Notes under the pieces: model-generated
Seen by the model: only the letters and a program-made list of their open reading frames with translations
Databases searched by the model: none
What the model was told of the DNA's origin: nothing
In this document: positions 26,417-35,474 of the stretch, piece after piece
Layout: the number at the start of each line of letters is the position of its first letter
How positions within the stretch are numbered: the stretch's first letter is position 1
Position numbers and translations under genes: made by a program
Source: Clostridia bacterium
GTDB lineage: Bacteria > Bacillota > Clostridia > TANB77 > CAG-508
Length of the DNA stretch: 64,000 nucleotides
Reading direction: 5' to 3'
Assembly (NCBI GenBank): GCA_017515985.1
Contig: JAFWDV010000012.1
Location: forward strand, 1 to 64,000

Positions 26417-27418
26417 ATGAGAAAAAATATTGTTAATTCAAAATGGGCAGAGAACATGAAGAAATACGAAGATGAAATGAAATGGGGAGGAACCGTTCAG
26501 AAAAAAAGAGTGAGTATGAAGTTCATTATTTTAATGGCGGTAATGATTATAATAACAATATTGTCTGTTGTATTTGAAGAAGATATTCATGGTGCATCAT
26601 CTGTATTTAAACAAACAGTTAGTAGTAACGCATCTCTTAATACAATGTATCACAAAATCCCATGTTTAATCGAGAGCATTAAGATTGTTACAATTGCATG
26701 GATAATTATTAAAATAGTACGTTTGGTACTTAGAACTTCAACAAAGAATTCTAGCCGTAGAAGCACGATTGCTTCACTATTAAGCAGTTGCTTTAAGTAT
26801 ATAATTGCGATTGCAGCAATTCTAGCTATACTTGCAACTTGGGGAGCTGATGTAGGAGCTCTTGTTAAGGGATTAGGAATTTTAGCACTTGTTATTGGAT
26901 TGGGTGCTCAAAGCTTGATTGCGGATATAATTGCAGGAATATTCAGTGTATTTGAAGGCGAATTCAAAGTTGGTGATATTGTTGTTATTGATGGTTGGAA
27001 AGGTATGATTACTGAAATAGGACTTAGAACAACAAAGATAGTTAGCATCACTGGTGATGTTAAAATTGAATGCAATAGCCAAATAGCTTCAGTTGTTAAC
27101 TTATCTGAAAGAATTTCTGGTGTTCCATGCGAACTTAATGTTGATTATACTGAAGATATTGAAAAAGTTGAAAACATAATAAATGAAAACCTTCCTGGAA
27201 TTAAGGAAAGAATACCTAAAATTCACGATATAATGTATTTAGGAGTTTGCGGACTAGGTGTAAATTACATGAGTTTCCTTATTGTAGCAAACTGTGATCA
27301 ATTATATTATGAAGAAGTTGAAAGAGCGTTGTTACGTGAACTTAAGCTTATGATTGATAAAAATGGAATTAAGAAACCAATGCCAACAATGTATTTTAAT
27401 AAAGATGTGACAAAATAA
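26417..27418 (+). CDS. mscS: MscS-type mechanosensitive channel
   Basis: Product of 333 residues. It has membrane segments near 36-58, 85-105 and 125-170, then the pore helix and conserved strip GLGILALVIGLGAQSLIADI followed by IIAGIFSVFEGEFKVGDIVV and the beta domain (IDGWKGMITEIGLRTTKIVS). Such channels open under membrane tension and release solutes on osmotic down-shock. The start is ATG 26417 behind GGAGGG; an upstream in-frame GTG overlaps that site. The gene is intact and lies 24 bp behind the InlB-repeat gene. Confidence 0.92.
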   Translation: MRKNIVNSKWAENMKKYEDEMKWGGTVQKKRVSMKFIILMAVMIIITILSVVFEEDIHGASSVFKQTVSSNASLNTMYHKIPCLIESIKIVTIAWIIIKIVRLVLRTSTKNSSRRSTIASLLSSCFKYIIAIAAILAILATWGADVGALVKGLGILALVIGLGAQSLIADIIAGIFSVFEGEFKVGDIVVIDGWKGMITEIGLRTTKIVSITGDVKIECNSQIASVVNLSERISGVPCELNVDYTEDIEKVENIINENLPGIKERIPKIHDIMYLGVCGLGVNYMSFLIVANCDQLYYEEVERALLRELKLMIDKNGIKKPMPTMYFNKDVTK

Positions 27419-27506
27419 ATAGTAAAGTAAAAGGAGTTTAGAGAATAATAAATTTGTTCACTAGGCTCCTTAAATTTAAATGTCATTAAAAATTGGAGGA
27501 ATGCGG

Positions 27507-28112
27507 ATGATAAAAAATATTATTTTTGATTTGGGAAATGTTGTTTTTGAAGGAAAATCATCTTCAGTTTTAAAAAAATTAAATGCTAGTGAGGAAGTTA
27601 TTGAAGAAATCAGAGCAAAATTTTTTAAAAACTACACAAACCTAGATTTAGGAGATGAAACGCTAGAGCAGCATTTTTATAATAGTGGGTTATCTGTGGA
27701 AGAAGATGAGTATATTAAAGATTTCTTGATTAATTATTATAAGTATAGAAATATGAATGTTGGCATTGTAGAATTAATACACAAGCTTAAGGAGCAAGAT
27801 TACGGTGTTTATGTTTTATCAAATAATAATAAAGAAGCTAGCCAGTATATAATGGGGTTACCAGAGCTTCAATGCATTGATGGATGGGTTATTTCATGCG
27901 ATTGTCATTCAAAAAAGCCTGATGAAAAAATATATTTTACTTTATTTGAAAAATATAATCTTAAGCCAGATGAGTGTTTCTTTGTTGATGATAAAGAGCA
28001 TAATATAAAGGCGGGAGAATTACTTGGTATGAAAGGCCATGTGCTAAATTATGAAGAAGATGGAGCAGAAGAGCTAATTAAAGATTTAAAACAAAATGGA
28101 GTAGAAATTTAA
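27507..28112 (+). CDS. HAD-family hydrolase (subfamily IA)
   Basis: Product of 201 residues. Motif I is IIFDLGNVV (Asp nucleophile near residue 6), motif II VLSNNNKEA (Ser/Thr type), motif III lysine in KKPDEKIYF and motif IV FFVDDKEHNI. These define a phosphatase or dehalogenase-like enzyme of the YihX/epoxide-hydrolase-like group acting on a small substrate. The start chosen is ATG 27507, seven bases after GGAGG; the ATG at 27501 is too near to the site. Between them sits an out-of-gene CGG. Single gene with no obvious partner. Confidence 0.88.
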   Translation: MIKNIIFDLGNVVFEGKSSSVLKKLNASEEVIEEIRAKFFKNYTNLDLGDETLEQHFYNSGLSVEEDEYIKDFLINYYKYRNMNVGIVELIHKLKEQDYGVYVLSNNNKEASQYIMGLPELQCIDGWVISCDCHSKKPDEKIYFTLFEKYNLKPDECFFVDDKEHNIKAGELLGMKGHVLNYEEDGAEELIKDLKQNGVEI

Positions 28113-28253
28113 CCTTCATGTTTAATTTAATTATAAATTAAGACCTATATTGAATTTTAAATAAAAAAGTGCTAAAAATGTATAAAATACAGCACTTTAT
28201 GTACACAAAACAATTGACTTTTATTTAAATTTATGATAAAAATATAATAATCA

Positions 28254-28311
28254 AGATAGGTCGTTAGAGGCAATTAGAAGTGAGTACATCACTATCTAGG
28301 TGCCTCTTTTT
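28254..28311 (+). ncRNA. Structured RNA or attenuator before the flavodoxin gene
   Basis: The 325 bp between 28113 and 28437 hold no gene. Inside, AGAGGCA (28266-28272) pairs with TGCCTCT (28301-28307), followed by a T run. The enclosed part folds again (AGA AGTGA with TCACT and TCT, 28276-28297). This is terminator-shaped with an inner stem, and AT-rich promoter-like sequence (TTGACT 28214, TATAAT 28243, spacing not ideal) lies before it. It may be a small RNA or a leader that stops transcription before flavodoxin. No known riboswitch was recognised. Confidence 0.4.
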
Positions 28312-28437
28312 GCACTAAAGACAAAATTTTTATTGGTGGCAATAGAAGTTAAACTTTTCTCGAATAATTAGTCTATTATTAAGTAGTGGTAACATTGCTT
28401 TTGTAATACGAGTTATAAAGAAAAGGAGTGGTGTCGT

Positions 28438-28905
28438 ATGGGCAAAGTATTAGTTAGTTATTTTTCTGCAACCGGGGCGACAAAGAGACTGGCACAAAAA
28501 TTAGCAAAAATCTTGTACGCGGATGTTTTTGAAATCGAGCCAGAAGTAAAGTACACCGAAGATGATCTGAAATGGCCAAGCAGAACAAATAGGTCATTTC
28601 TAGAGATGAAAAACAAAAGATTTAGGCCACTAGTATCACACAAGTTAGATAACGTAGATGAATACAGCACAATTTTTTTAGGGTTCCCAGTTTGGTATAA
28701 CTCAGCACCAACGATAGTGAACACATTCCTTGAGGAAAACAATTTTGCTGGAAAAGATGTTTATGTTTTTGTAACAAGTGGTGTACATGCTGTGGATAAA
28801 AGTATAAGAGATTTGCAAAGAGCTTACCCAAGTATCAGGTTTATAGGGGCGAAGAGATTTAGTGGAAGATTTCGCGAAAAAGATTTTATGGATTGGGTTA
28901 GCTAA
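28438..28905 (+). CDS. Flavodoxin
   Basis: Product of 155 residues with an N-terminal FMN phosphate-binding loop (VSYFSATGATKRLAQ, about 5-19), the GFPVWYNSAPTIV segment that contacts the flavin (about 82-94) and VTSGVHAVDKSI (about 112-123). Flavodoxins carry single electrons between redox enzymes. The gene stands alone after a long leader with a hairpin and is followed by a strong terminator shared with mgtA. G+C seems slightly above that of its neighbours (TACGCGGATG, ACCGGGGCGAC), so recent arrival is possible. Confidence 0.9.
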   Translation: MGKVLVSYFSATGATKRLAQKLAKILYADVFEIEPEVKYTEDDLKWPSRTNRSFLEMKNKRFRPLVSHKLDNVDEYSTIFLGFPVWYNSAPTIVNTFLEENNFAGKDVYVFVTSGVHAVDKSIRDLQRAYPSIRFIGAKRFSGRFREKDFMDWVS

Positions 28906-28936
28906 AATCATTCTTTATAATAATTAATTTAATATT

Positions 28937-28967
28937 AAAAAACCGTGATTTAGAATCACGGTTTTTT
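28937..28967. terminator. Bidirectional terminator between flavodoxin and mgtA
   Basis: Stem AAAAAACCGTGATT with AATCACGGTTTTTT and 3-nt loop. A and T runs on both sides serve both converging genes. Confidence 0.93.
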
Positions 28968-28987
28968 CGTATTTAAAAGTTTGGCGA

Positions 28988-31603
28988 TTAAATCCATTCT
29001 CCATATTTTTTGATATATATCTTTTTAGCAAATAGTGCTACGAAGCAATAAAGTATTGGTACTCCAAATATTACTGTCATATATGGAAGTGGGATTGCCA
29101 CTAATCCTATTATATTTCCAAGCCATGTAAATGGAATAGCAACTCCTATTATAATAAGAAGAATTGAAGAGAAGTATACCCATTTATTGGCATGACTTTG
29201 TATGAACGGTTTTTTCGGAGTTCTAATTATATGCATTCCAAGTAAGTTCGATACGATACTATATGTGAACCATACGGTTTGGAATAGCGCTGGTTCACGA
29301 AGCTTAAATGCAAACCATAGAAAGGCGAATACTATTAAATCGAATGCTGAGCTTAAAGGTCCCATAAATAGCATAAAGTTTTTAATTCCTTTCAAGTTAA
29401 ATTGTCTTGGCTTTTGTAGATATTCTTTGTCCACATTATCTAGTGGCAAAGTTAATTGTCCAAAGTCATAAAGCAAACCTTCAACAAGCAATTGTATTGG
29501 CGTTTCAGGCAAAAATGGTAAAATAACGCTTGCTATTATTACAGACATAACTTCACCAAAGTTGAAACTTGTAGCCATTTTTATATATTTCATTAAATTT
29601 CCAAAAGTTTTTCTTCCTTCGGTAACGCCATCTAAAAGTACATGTAAATCTTTTTCTAGTAGTATGATATCGGCTGATTCTTTTGCAATGTCAACAGCAG
29701 TATCTACTGAAATTCCAACATCAGAGTTTGTTAGTGATGGTGCATCGTTTATTCCATCACCCATGTATCCTACAACATTACCAGCTTCTTTTAGAAGTCT
29801 TACTATTCTAGCTTTTTGGATAGGCGATAATTTTACGAAGATGTTATTCTTCTTTAATAATCTAATAACGCCTTTGTCTTCAAGTTGTTCAATCTGACTT
29901 CCTTCTATAATTTCATCAGTATTTATACCTACTTTTTTGCAAATACATTTTGTAACTTCCAAATTATCTCCGGTTAAAACGATAACTCTAATGCCAGATT
30001 TGTTAAGTTTCTCAATTGCTGATTTTGCAGATTCTTTTGGTGGGTCCAAAAATCCAATAAATCCAAGCAGTACCATATCTTTTTCATCAGATACATCAAA
30101 TACTGTGGTGTCTCGTAAATTGTTTTTTTGGCATACAGCTATAACACGTAAACCATCTTTATTCATGTTTCTTGATATTTGTTTGATATTTTCTTTGATT
30201 TGATTTGTAATAGGCGATACCTTACCCTTGTAATCTACCATTGTGCAAAGCTCAAGAATTTCTTCAACTGCGCCCTTTGTAATCATTTGCTTTTTAGTGC
30301 CATCGGTAACGATAACAGATAAACGCCTTCTTGTAAAATCGAATGGGATTTCATCAACTAATTTATATTTTTCGGTGTATTCAGACATATTATTTGATAA
30401 AGCCCTGTTTACAACAGCTTCATCGATATTTCCTCTGATTCCTGTTTGAAAATACGAATTCAAAAATGCATGCTTTAAAATCCTTAAGTCCTCATGTCCG
30501 TTTATATCTAAGTATTTTTCAAGAACAATTTTATCTTCAGTTAATGTTCCAGTTTTATCTGTGCATAGAATGTTCATTCCTCCAAAGCTTTCTATTGAAT
30601 CAAGCTTTTTTACAATTGTTTTTTTCTTGGACATTTTTACAGCGCCTTTTGATAAGCTTGAAGATAAAATAACTGGAAGTAAAAGTGGTGTTATACATAT
30701 TGCTATTGCTACTGCGAATGTGAAAGCAGTTACTGGCGTGTGTTTCCATACATTTAAAGCAAATACGATTGGTGTTAAAACAAGCATAAAGTGTATTAAT
30801 AATTTACTGATGCCTTCAATTCCTTTTTGAAATGCAGATTTAGGTTTTACACTTGTTAAAGTTTTGGCTATTTTACCAAGGTAGGTGTTATCAGCTGTTT
30901 TTATAACTGCGCATTTTGCTGATCCACTTATTACATTTGTTCCCATAAAGCATATAGTATCAAGGTCTGAAATACTGTTTATTTCTTCCGCTGAAAGCTC
31001 TGTATATGCAAGTTTTCTTACCGAATCGGATTCTCCTGTTAAAGCAGATTGTCCAACATAGATATCTTTAGACTCTAATATTCTTAGGTCCGCTGGCACC
31101 ATGCTTCCTGCTGAAAGTAAAACTATGTCGCCAACAGTTACTTCTTTTATTGGAATTTGTAGCTCTATGCCATCTCTTACAACTGTGGCTGTTGTGGCTA
31201 CAAGCTCTTTTAATTTTTCTGCAGCTTTATTAGAGCGATATTCTTCAAAGAATTCAAGCAAAGTGCTTGCCGTAACCAAAACTAATATTACAATTATATT
31301 TGCGTAGCTTGGCTTCTCAGGCAAATAAACATCTGTATAAAGTAAAATTGCCACAATTCCCAAAAGTATTAAATTAAAAGGACTTAGTAAACTGCCTAAA
31401 AAGTAATGATACCACTTCTTGGGTTTAGCGCTTGTTATCACATTTGGGCCGTATTTATCGATATGCTCTTCAGCTTCTGCAGTTGAAAGCCCATTTGGCT
31501 TTATATTATATTCTTTTATGAAATCTTCCTTAGACAAGGTGCAAGCTTTGCCATATAGTTTTCTTGCTGTAATTTCAGTTTTTACATTTTTCGAATCTGT
31601 CAT
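28988..31603 (-). CDS. mgtA: Magnesium-type P-type ATPase (MgtA-like)
   Basis: Product of 871 residues, full length. It has the P-type ATPase order: actuator loop ending SALTGESDSV (about 193-202), phosphorylation site CTDKTGTLTED (Asp near 348), ATP-site ITKGA and hinge VGYMGDGINDAPS (about 615-627), with ten membrane helices. The helix text LPETPIQLLVEGLLYDFGQL is characteristic of MgtA/MgtB importers, which bring Mg in with ATP. A TATACT box lies upstream on the minus strand, about 30 bp before the start. No Mg-sensing leader could be recognised in the 130 bp before it. No CGG codon is present. Confidence 0.88.
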   Translation of the reverse strand: MTDSKNVKTEITARKLYGKACTLSKEDFIKEYNIKPNGLSTAEAEEHIDKYGPNVITSAKPKKWYHYFLGSLLSPFNLILLGIVAILLYTDVYLPEKPSYANIIVILVLVTASTLLEFFEEYRSNKAAEKLKELVATTATVVRDGIELQIPIKEVTVGDIVLLSAGSMVPADLRILESKDIYVGQSALTGESDSVRKLAYTELSAEEINSISDLDTICFMGTNVISGSAKCAVIKTADNTYLGKIAKTLTSVKPKSAFQKGIEGISKLLIHFMLVLTPIVFALNVWKHTPVTAFTFAVAIAICITPLLLPVILSSSLSKGAVKMSKKKTIVKKLDSIESFGGMNILCTDKTGTLTEDKIVLEKYLDINGHEDLRILKHAFLNSYFQTGIRGNIDEAVVNRALSNNMSEYTEKYKLVDEIPFDFTRRRLSVIVTDGTKKQMITKGAVEEILELCTMVDYKGKVSPITNQIKENIKQISRNMNKDGLRVIAVCQKNNLRDTTVFDVSDEKDMVLLGFIGFLDPPKESAKSAIEKLNKSGIRVIVLTGDNLEVTKCICKKVGINTDEIIEGSQIEQLEDKGVIRLLKKNNIFVKLSPIQKARIVRLLKEAGNVVGYMGDGINDAPSLTNSDVGISVDTAVDIAKESADIILLEKDLHVLLDGVTEGRKTFGNLMKYIKMATSFNFGEVMSVIIASVILPFLPETPIQLLVEGLLYDFGQLTLPLDNVDKEYLQKPRQFNLKGIKNFMLFMGPLSSAFDLIVFAFLWFAFKLREPALFQTVWFTYSIVSNLLGMHIIRTPKKPFIQSHANKWVYFSSILLIIIGVAIPFTWLGNIIGLVAIPLPYMTVIFGVPILYCFVALFAKKIYIKKYGEWI

Positions 31604-31673
31604 TAGTAAACCATCTCCATTTTTTTTATTACATAGAGTATACCACTAAATTTAAAAAGTAAATCAAAAATGT

Positions 31674-31703
31674 TTTACAAAATAAATAAATTAATGTTAT
31701 AAT
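31674..31703 (+). promoter_or_regulatory. Promoter of the cyclophilin lipoprotein gene
   Basis: TTTACA (31674-31679) and TATAAT (31698-31703) are 18 bp apart, 31 bp before the start codon. Confidence 0.6.
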
Positions 31704-31733
31704 TCAGCTATATATAATTGAGGAGGAATACAA

Positions 31734-32594
31734 ATGAAAATTCTAAAAAAACTATTACCAGTTGCATTGGCAACTGCCACAATATTTACACTTTCAGGAT
31801 GTGTGAAAAATAGAGATCAAAAGCCTGATGAGGGCCCAGTAAAGCATGAAAAAAATCCAATTGCAACAATGCAAGTTGAATATACTAATGCTGATGGCGA
31901 AAAGAAAGAAGGAACAGTTAAAATAGAGCTTTTTGCTAATGAGGCGCCAGATACTGTTTCAAATTTTGTTAATTTAGTTAACAATAAATTTTATGATGGA
32001 TTGAAATTTCACCGTATAGTTGAAAACTTCATGATACAGGGTGGAGACCCAGTAGGCGATGGAACTGGATCTGCGAAGGTTAGCGATATTGATAAATCTG
32101 TAAAGAAAGATAGCGATGAAGACTATACTTATTCTATAAAAGGTGAGTTTAAAGGTAATAATGTTGAAAATACCACAAAGTTTGAAGCTGGAACAATAGC
32201 TATGGCTAGAGGTGATTACAGTCAGTTTGGCTTGGCTGAAGATGGCTATAATAGTGCTAGTTGTCAATTCTTTATAATGAACACAGATAATAAGCAAACA
32301 ATCGAATATTTACAAGATAATTATGCTGCTTTTGGAAAAGTAATTGAAGGATACGAAATTATTCAAGATATTTCTAAAACAAAAGTTGTAGATAATGAGG
32401 ATATGGGCGAAAAATCTAAGCCAGAAGTTGCACCTGAGATAAAATCACTAACTGTAGATACTTTTGGAGAGCAATATAAGATGCCTAAACTAATTAATTT
32501 TGATGAACTTATAGAAAAAGTTCAAAAAACATATATGGAATTAATACAACAAATGTATGGCACTGAGGATGAAGAAGGCGAAGACGCAGAATAA
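31734..32594 (+). CDS. Cyclophilin-type peptidyl-prolyl isomerase, lipoprotein
   Basis: Product of 286 residues. Residues 1-23 are a lipoprotein signal with lipobox TLSGC, so the mature protein is tied to the outer face of the membrane. The cyclophilin fold follows with DTVSNFVNLV, KFHRIVENFMIQGGDPVGDG (catalytic Arg near 102) and CQFFIMN. It speeds cis-trans change at proline bonds of secreted proteins. An insertion of about 30 residues between GDGTG and the next motif is charged. The C-terminus is an acidic helix. Strong ribosome site GAGGAGG; single-gene unit with its own terminator. Confidence 0.93.
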   Translation: MKILKKLLPVALATATIFTLSGCVKNRDQKPDEGPVKHEKNPIATMQVEYTNADGEKKEGTVKIELFANEAPDTVSNFVNLVNNKFYDGLKFHRIVENFMIQGGDPVGDGTGSAKVSDIDKSVKKDSDEDYTYSIKGEFKGNNVENTTKFEAGTIAMARGDYSQFGLAEDGYNSASCQFFIMNTDNKQTIEYLQDNYAAFGKVIEGYEIIQDISKTKVVDNEDMGEKSKPEVAPEIKSLTVDTFGEQYKMPKLINFDELIEKVQKTYMELIQQMYGTEDEEGEDAE

Positions 32595-32637
32595 ATTTGA
32601 TAAAAAATTTAAATAAAATTAAAATTACAAGAATGTC

Positions 32638-32677
32638 ACATGTTAAGCAATATTGTTTAGCATGTGGCGTTTTTTTC
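32638..32677 (+). terminator. Rho-independent terminator
   Basis: CACATGTTAA pairs with TTAGCATGTG (one G-U), with a 10-nt loop and a run of seven T. Confidence 0.9.
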
Positions 32678-32752
32678 ATGATTATATAAAATTGTCATAA
32701 TGGCCACGTTTTGCGAATATATTTTATAGAAATACACGAAGGAGGATAAGCT

Positions 32753-35411
32753 ATGTGGCATACTTTAGAGCTAACAGATTTGGTTAGAAAATTAAAATCA
32801 AATCTGCTATATGGGATTACTGAAGAAGAGGCGAAGGAAAGAATTGAAAAATATGGAAAAAATGTAATTGATGACAAAAAAAGAGAAAGTATTTTTATTA
32901 AATTTATAAAGCAATTTAATGACATTATGATAATTATACTTATTATTTCTTCAATAGTTTCAGCTGTTGTTACAAAAATTGAGGGCGTTCGGAGATTATT
33001 TGGATTCTATAATTATCCTAGGAATAGTTGTTATGAATGCTATCATGGGCACTGTTCAAGAAGCAAGAGCTGAAAAATCTATTGATGAACTTAAAAAGTT
33101 GTCTACACCGATTGTAAAGGTTAAAAGAGCTGGCAGTATAATTGCAATTCCAAGCGAGGAGCTAGTGGTTGGAGATATTGTGATGCTAGAAACGGGAAAT
33201 TTTGTTCCTGCGGATTGCAGAATTATTAAATCATACAATCTTAAAATTGAAGAATCAAGCTTAACTGGTGAAACAGTTCCTGTAGATAAAAATGAAAATG
33301 TGAAATTAAGTCAAAATTGCAGCATGGGCGATATGCTAAATATGGCCTTTGGAACAACAGTGATAACGAATGGCTCTGGTGAAGCAATTGTTGTTGAAAC
33401 AGGTATGAATACAAAGGTTGGCCAAATTGCCAAAATGATAATAAATGATGAGTCTCCAGAAACTCCAATTCAAAAGAAATTAGGTGAAGTTGGTAAGGCA
33501 CTTGGAATTGGATGCCTTGCAATATGTGCAGTTATTTTTGCTATTGGAATTTTTAAAAAAATTCCTCCACTAGAAATGTTTATGACATCTGTAGGCCTTG
33601 CAGTTGCTGCAATTCCAGAAGGGTTACCTGCAATTGTTACTATTGTTTTATCGATTGGCGTGACTAAGCTTGCAAAGAAAAATGCGATTATCAGAAAGTT
33701 GCCTGCTGTGGAGACTTTGGGGAGTAGCAATGTAATTTGCACCGATAAAACTGGAACTTTAACTAAAAATGAGATGAACGTTGTAGAGTACACCGATTCA
33801 AATGGTGTAAAATGCGATTTTGTGCTTGAGCTTGCTACGATGTGTACAAGTGTACAAATTCAGAATAATGGCAAAGTTTTAGGTGATCCGACAGAGGTTG
33901 CAATCGTTAAAAAAGCCACGCAAATTTCTAAAAATAGAAAAGATTTATATTACAAGTATCCAAAAGTTAATGAATTACCTTTTGATTCTACCAGAAAGCT
34001 AATGACAACAATCCACAAATTTGGTAATAAGTACAGGGTAATAACTAAAGGGGCGCCAGATGTATTAATAGATAGATGTACAAGAATATATAGCAGTGGA
34101 AATATAGAAAGCTTAAATTATATGAAAAAGAATAGTATCAAAAGTAGAAATGAAAGTATGGCCAATAATGCTCTTAGAGTTATTGGAGTTGCATACATAG
34201 ATTTAGATATTTTACCTAAAGTTATGGATGATAAATTTATAGAAAATAATCTTATTTTTGTTGGTCTTATTGGAATGATTGATCCACCAAGAGATGGAGT
34301 TAAAGAATCCATAAAAGAATGCAAAAATGCGGGTATTAAAATTGCGATGATAACTGGTGACCATATCGCTACAGCAAAGGCTATAGCGCAAGATTTAGAA
34401 ATTTTTAGAAAAAACGACTTATGTATTACTGGTAAGGAGCTAGATGAAATTAATCAAAGTGATTTGGAAAAGAATATTATGAAATATTCGGTTTTTGCCA
34501 GGGTTACTCCAGAGCATAAAGTTAAAATTGTAAAAGCATTTCAGAAAACAGGTGCAGTTGTTGCAATGACAGGTGACGGGGTTAACGATGCTCCAGCTTT
34601 AAAAAATGCAGATATCGGAATTTCAATGGGATTAAACGGTACAGATGTTGCGAAAAATGCTTCTGATATGGTACTTGCGGACGATAATTTTTCAACTATA
34701 GTAAGTGCTGTAAAATATGGAAGAAATATATTTGATAATATAAAAAAAGCTGTACATTTCTTGATTGCAACAAATATTGCAGAAATTGCAACTGTTTTTC
34801 TAGGCCTTTTGCTTGGCTTAAAAAGCCCACTAACGGCAATCCAGCTTTTATGGATAAATATAATAACGGATTCTTTTCCTGCCATAGCTTTGGGGCTTGA
34901 CCCAGCAAACGAAAATATTATGAAAAGAAAACCTAGAAATGCAAAAAAATCTTTATTTGCAGACGGATTATGGGGCAGAATTATGGTTGAAGGGTTTATG
35001 ATAGGAACTTTAGCTTTGATAGTATTTAATTTTTCTTATAAAAAATATGGCTTGGATATTGCAAGAACGATGACTTTCTTTTCACTTGGAACCATGGAAA
35101 TATTGCATGTGTTTAATATAAGAGCAGAAAAAACAGTATTTACAAAAGAGCTATTTTCTAATAAATATCTTATAGGAGCATTTTTGCTAGGGCTAATACT
35201 ACAAATATCAGTTATTGCAATACCTTCACTTGCGAATGTTTTCGGGTTTGAAATGCTAAATGGAAGTCAATGGCTATACGTTATTGGGGTTTCGCTCATA
35301 TCAATTGCTATAATGGAAATTCAAAAATTCTTAAATAAAGCAAAACTTCCACAGGAATATGAGCAAAAGATGTTAAATCAGCCAATTAAATATAGGGCGT
35401 TAAGTAAATAA
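32753..35411 (+). CDS. Calcium-type P-type ATPase interrupted by a +1 frameshift at CGG
   Basis: A P-type IIA cation ATPase (Ca export) of about 885 residues if the frames are joined. The first frame holds the N-terminal helix region and the first two membrane segments to VTKIEGV; the next codon is CGG (32990) and the frame ends at 33071. Skipping that C gives GVGDYLDSIIILGIVVMNAI and an open frame to 35411 with SSLTGETVP, the phosphorylation site CTDKTGTLTKNE, MTGDGVNDAPAL and LWINIITDSFPAIALGLD. The Gly in GDYLD is expected (GEYxDA in relatives). The rest is intact and well conserved, so the gene looks functional if the shift happens. A GAGGG stretch lies just upstream of the shift site. 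The second frame has no ribosome site of its own. Confidence 0.88.
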
Positions 35412-35442
35412 GTTTTCATTAAATCTTCGAATAATAAACAAG

Positions 35443-35474
35443 AACACCTCATAAATATTTATGAGGTGTTTTTT
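35443..35474 (+). terminator. Perfect palindromic terminator overlapping the cwlD ribosome site
   Basis: A 28-bp perfect palindrome (arms 35443-35456 and 35457-35470) is followed by TTTT and at once by the cwlD start codon. GAGG in the right arm is the likely ribosome site, so the hairpin both ends upstream transcription and hides the site in any read-through message. Confidence 0.85.

Noticed and set aside
27501..27506. A fourth in-frame CGG at the start of the HAD gene
   Set aside because: It lies between an ATG too close to the ribosome site and the better start at 27507, so it is most likely untranslated.
28254..28311. T-box, SAM or purine riboswitch
   Set aside because: None of their conserved core sequences was seen; only nested stems and a T run.
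29202..31649. Several plus-strand open frames opposite mgtA
   Set aside because: They are shadows of a well-conserved ATPase gene without start signals or recognisable domains.
23577..32992. CGG reassigned to another amino acid (as reported in some Firmicutes)
   Set aside because: At all three sites the frame changes by one base, so a changed meaning of CGG alone would not restore the proteins.
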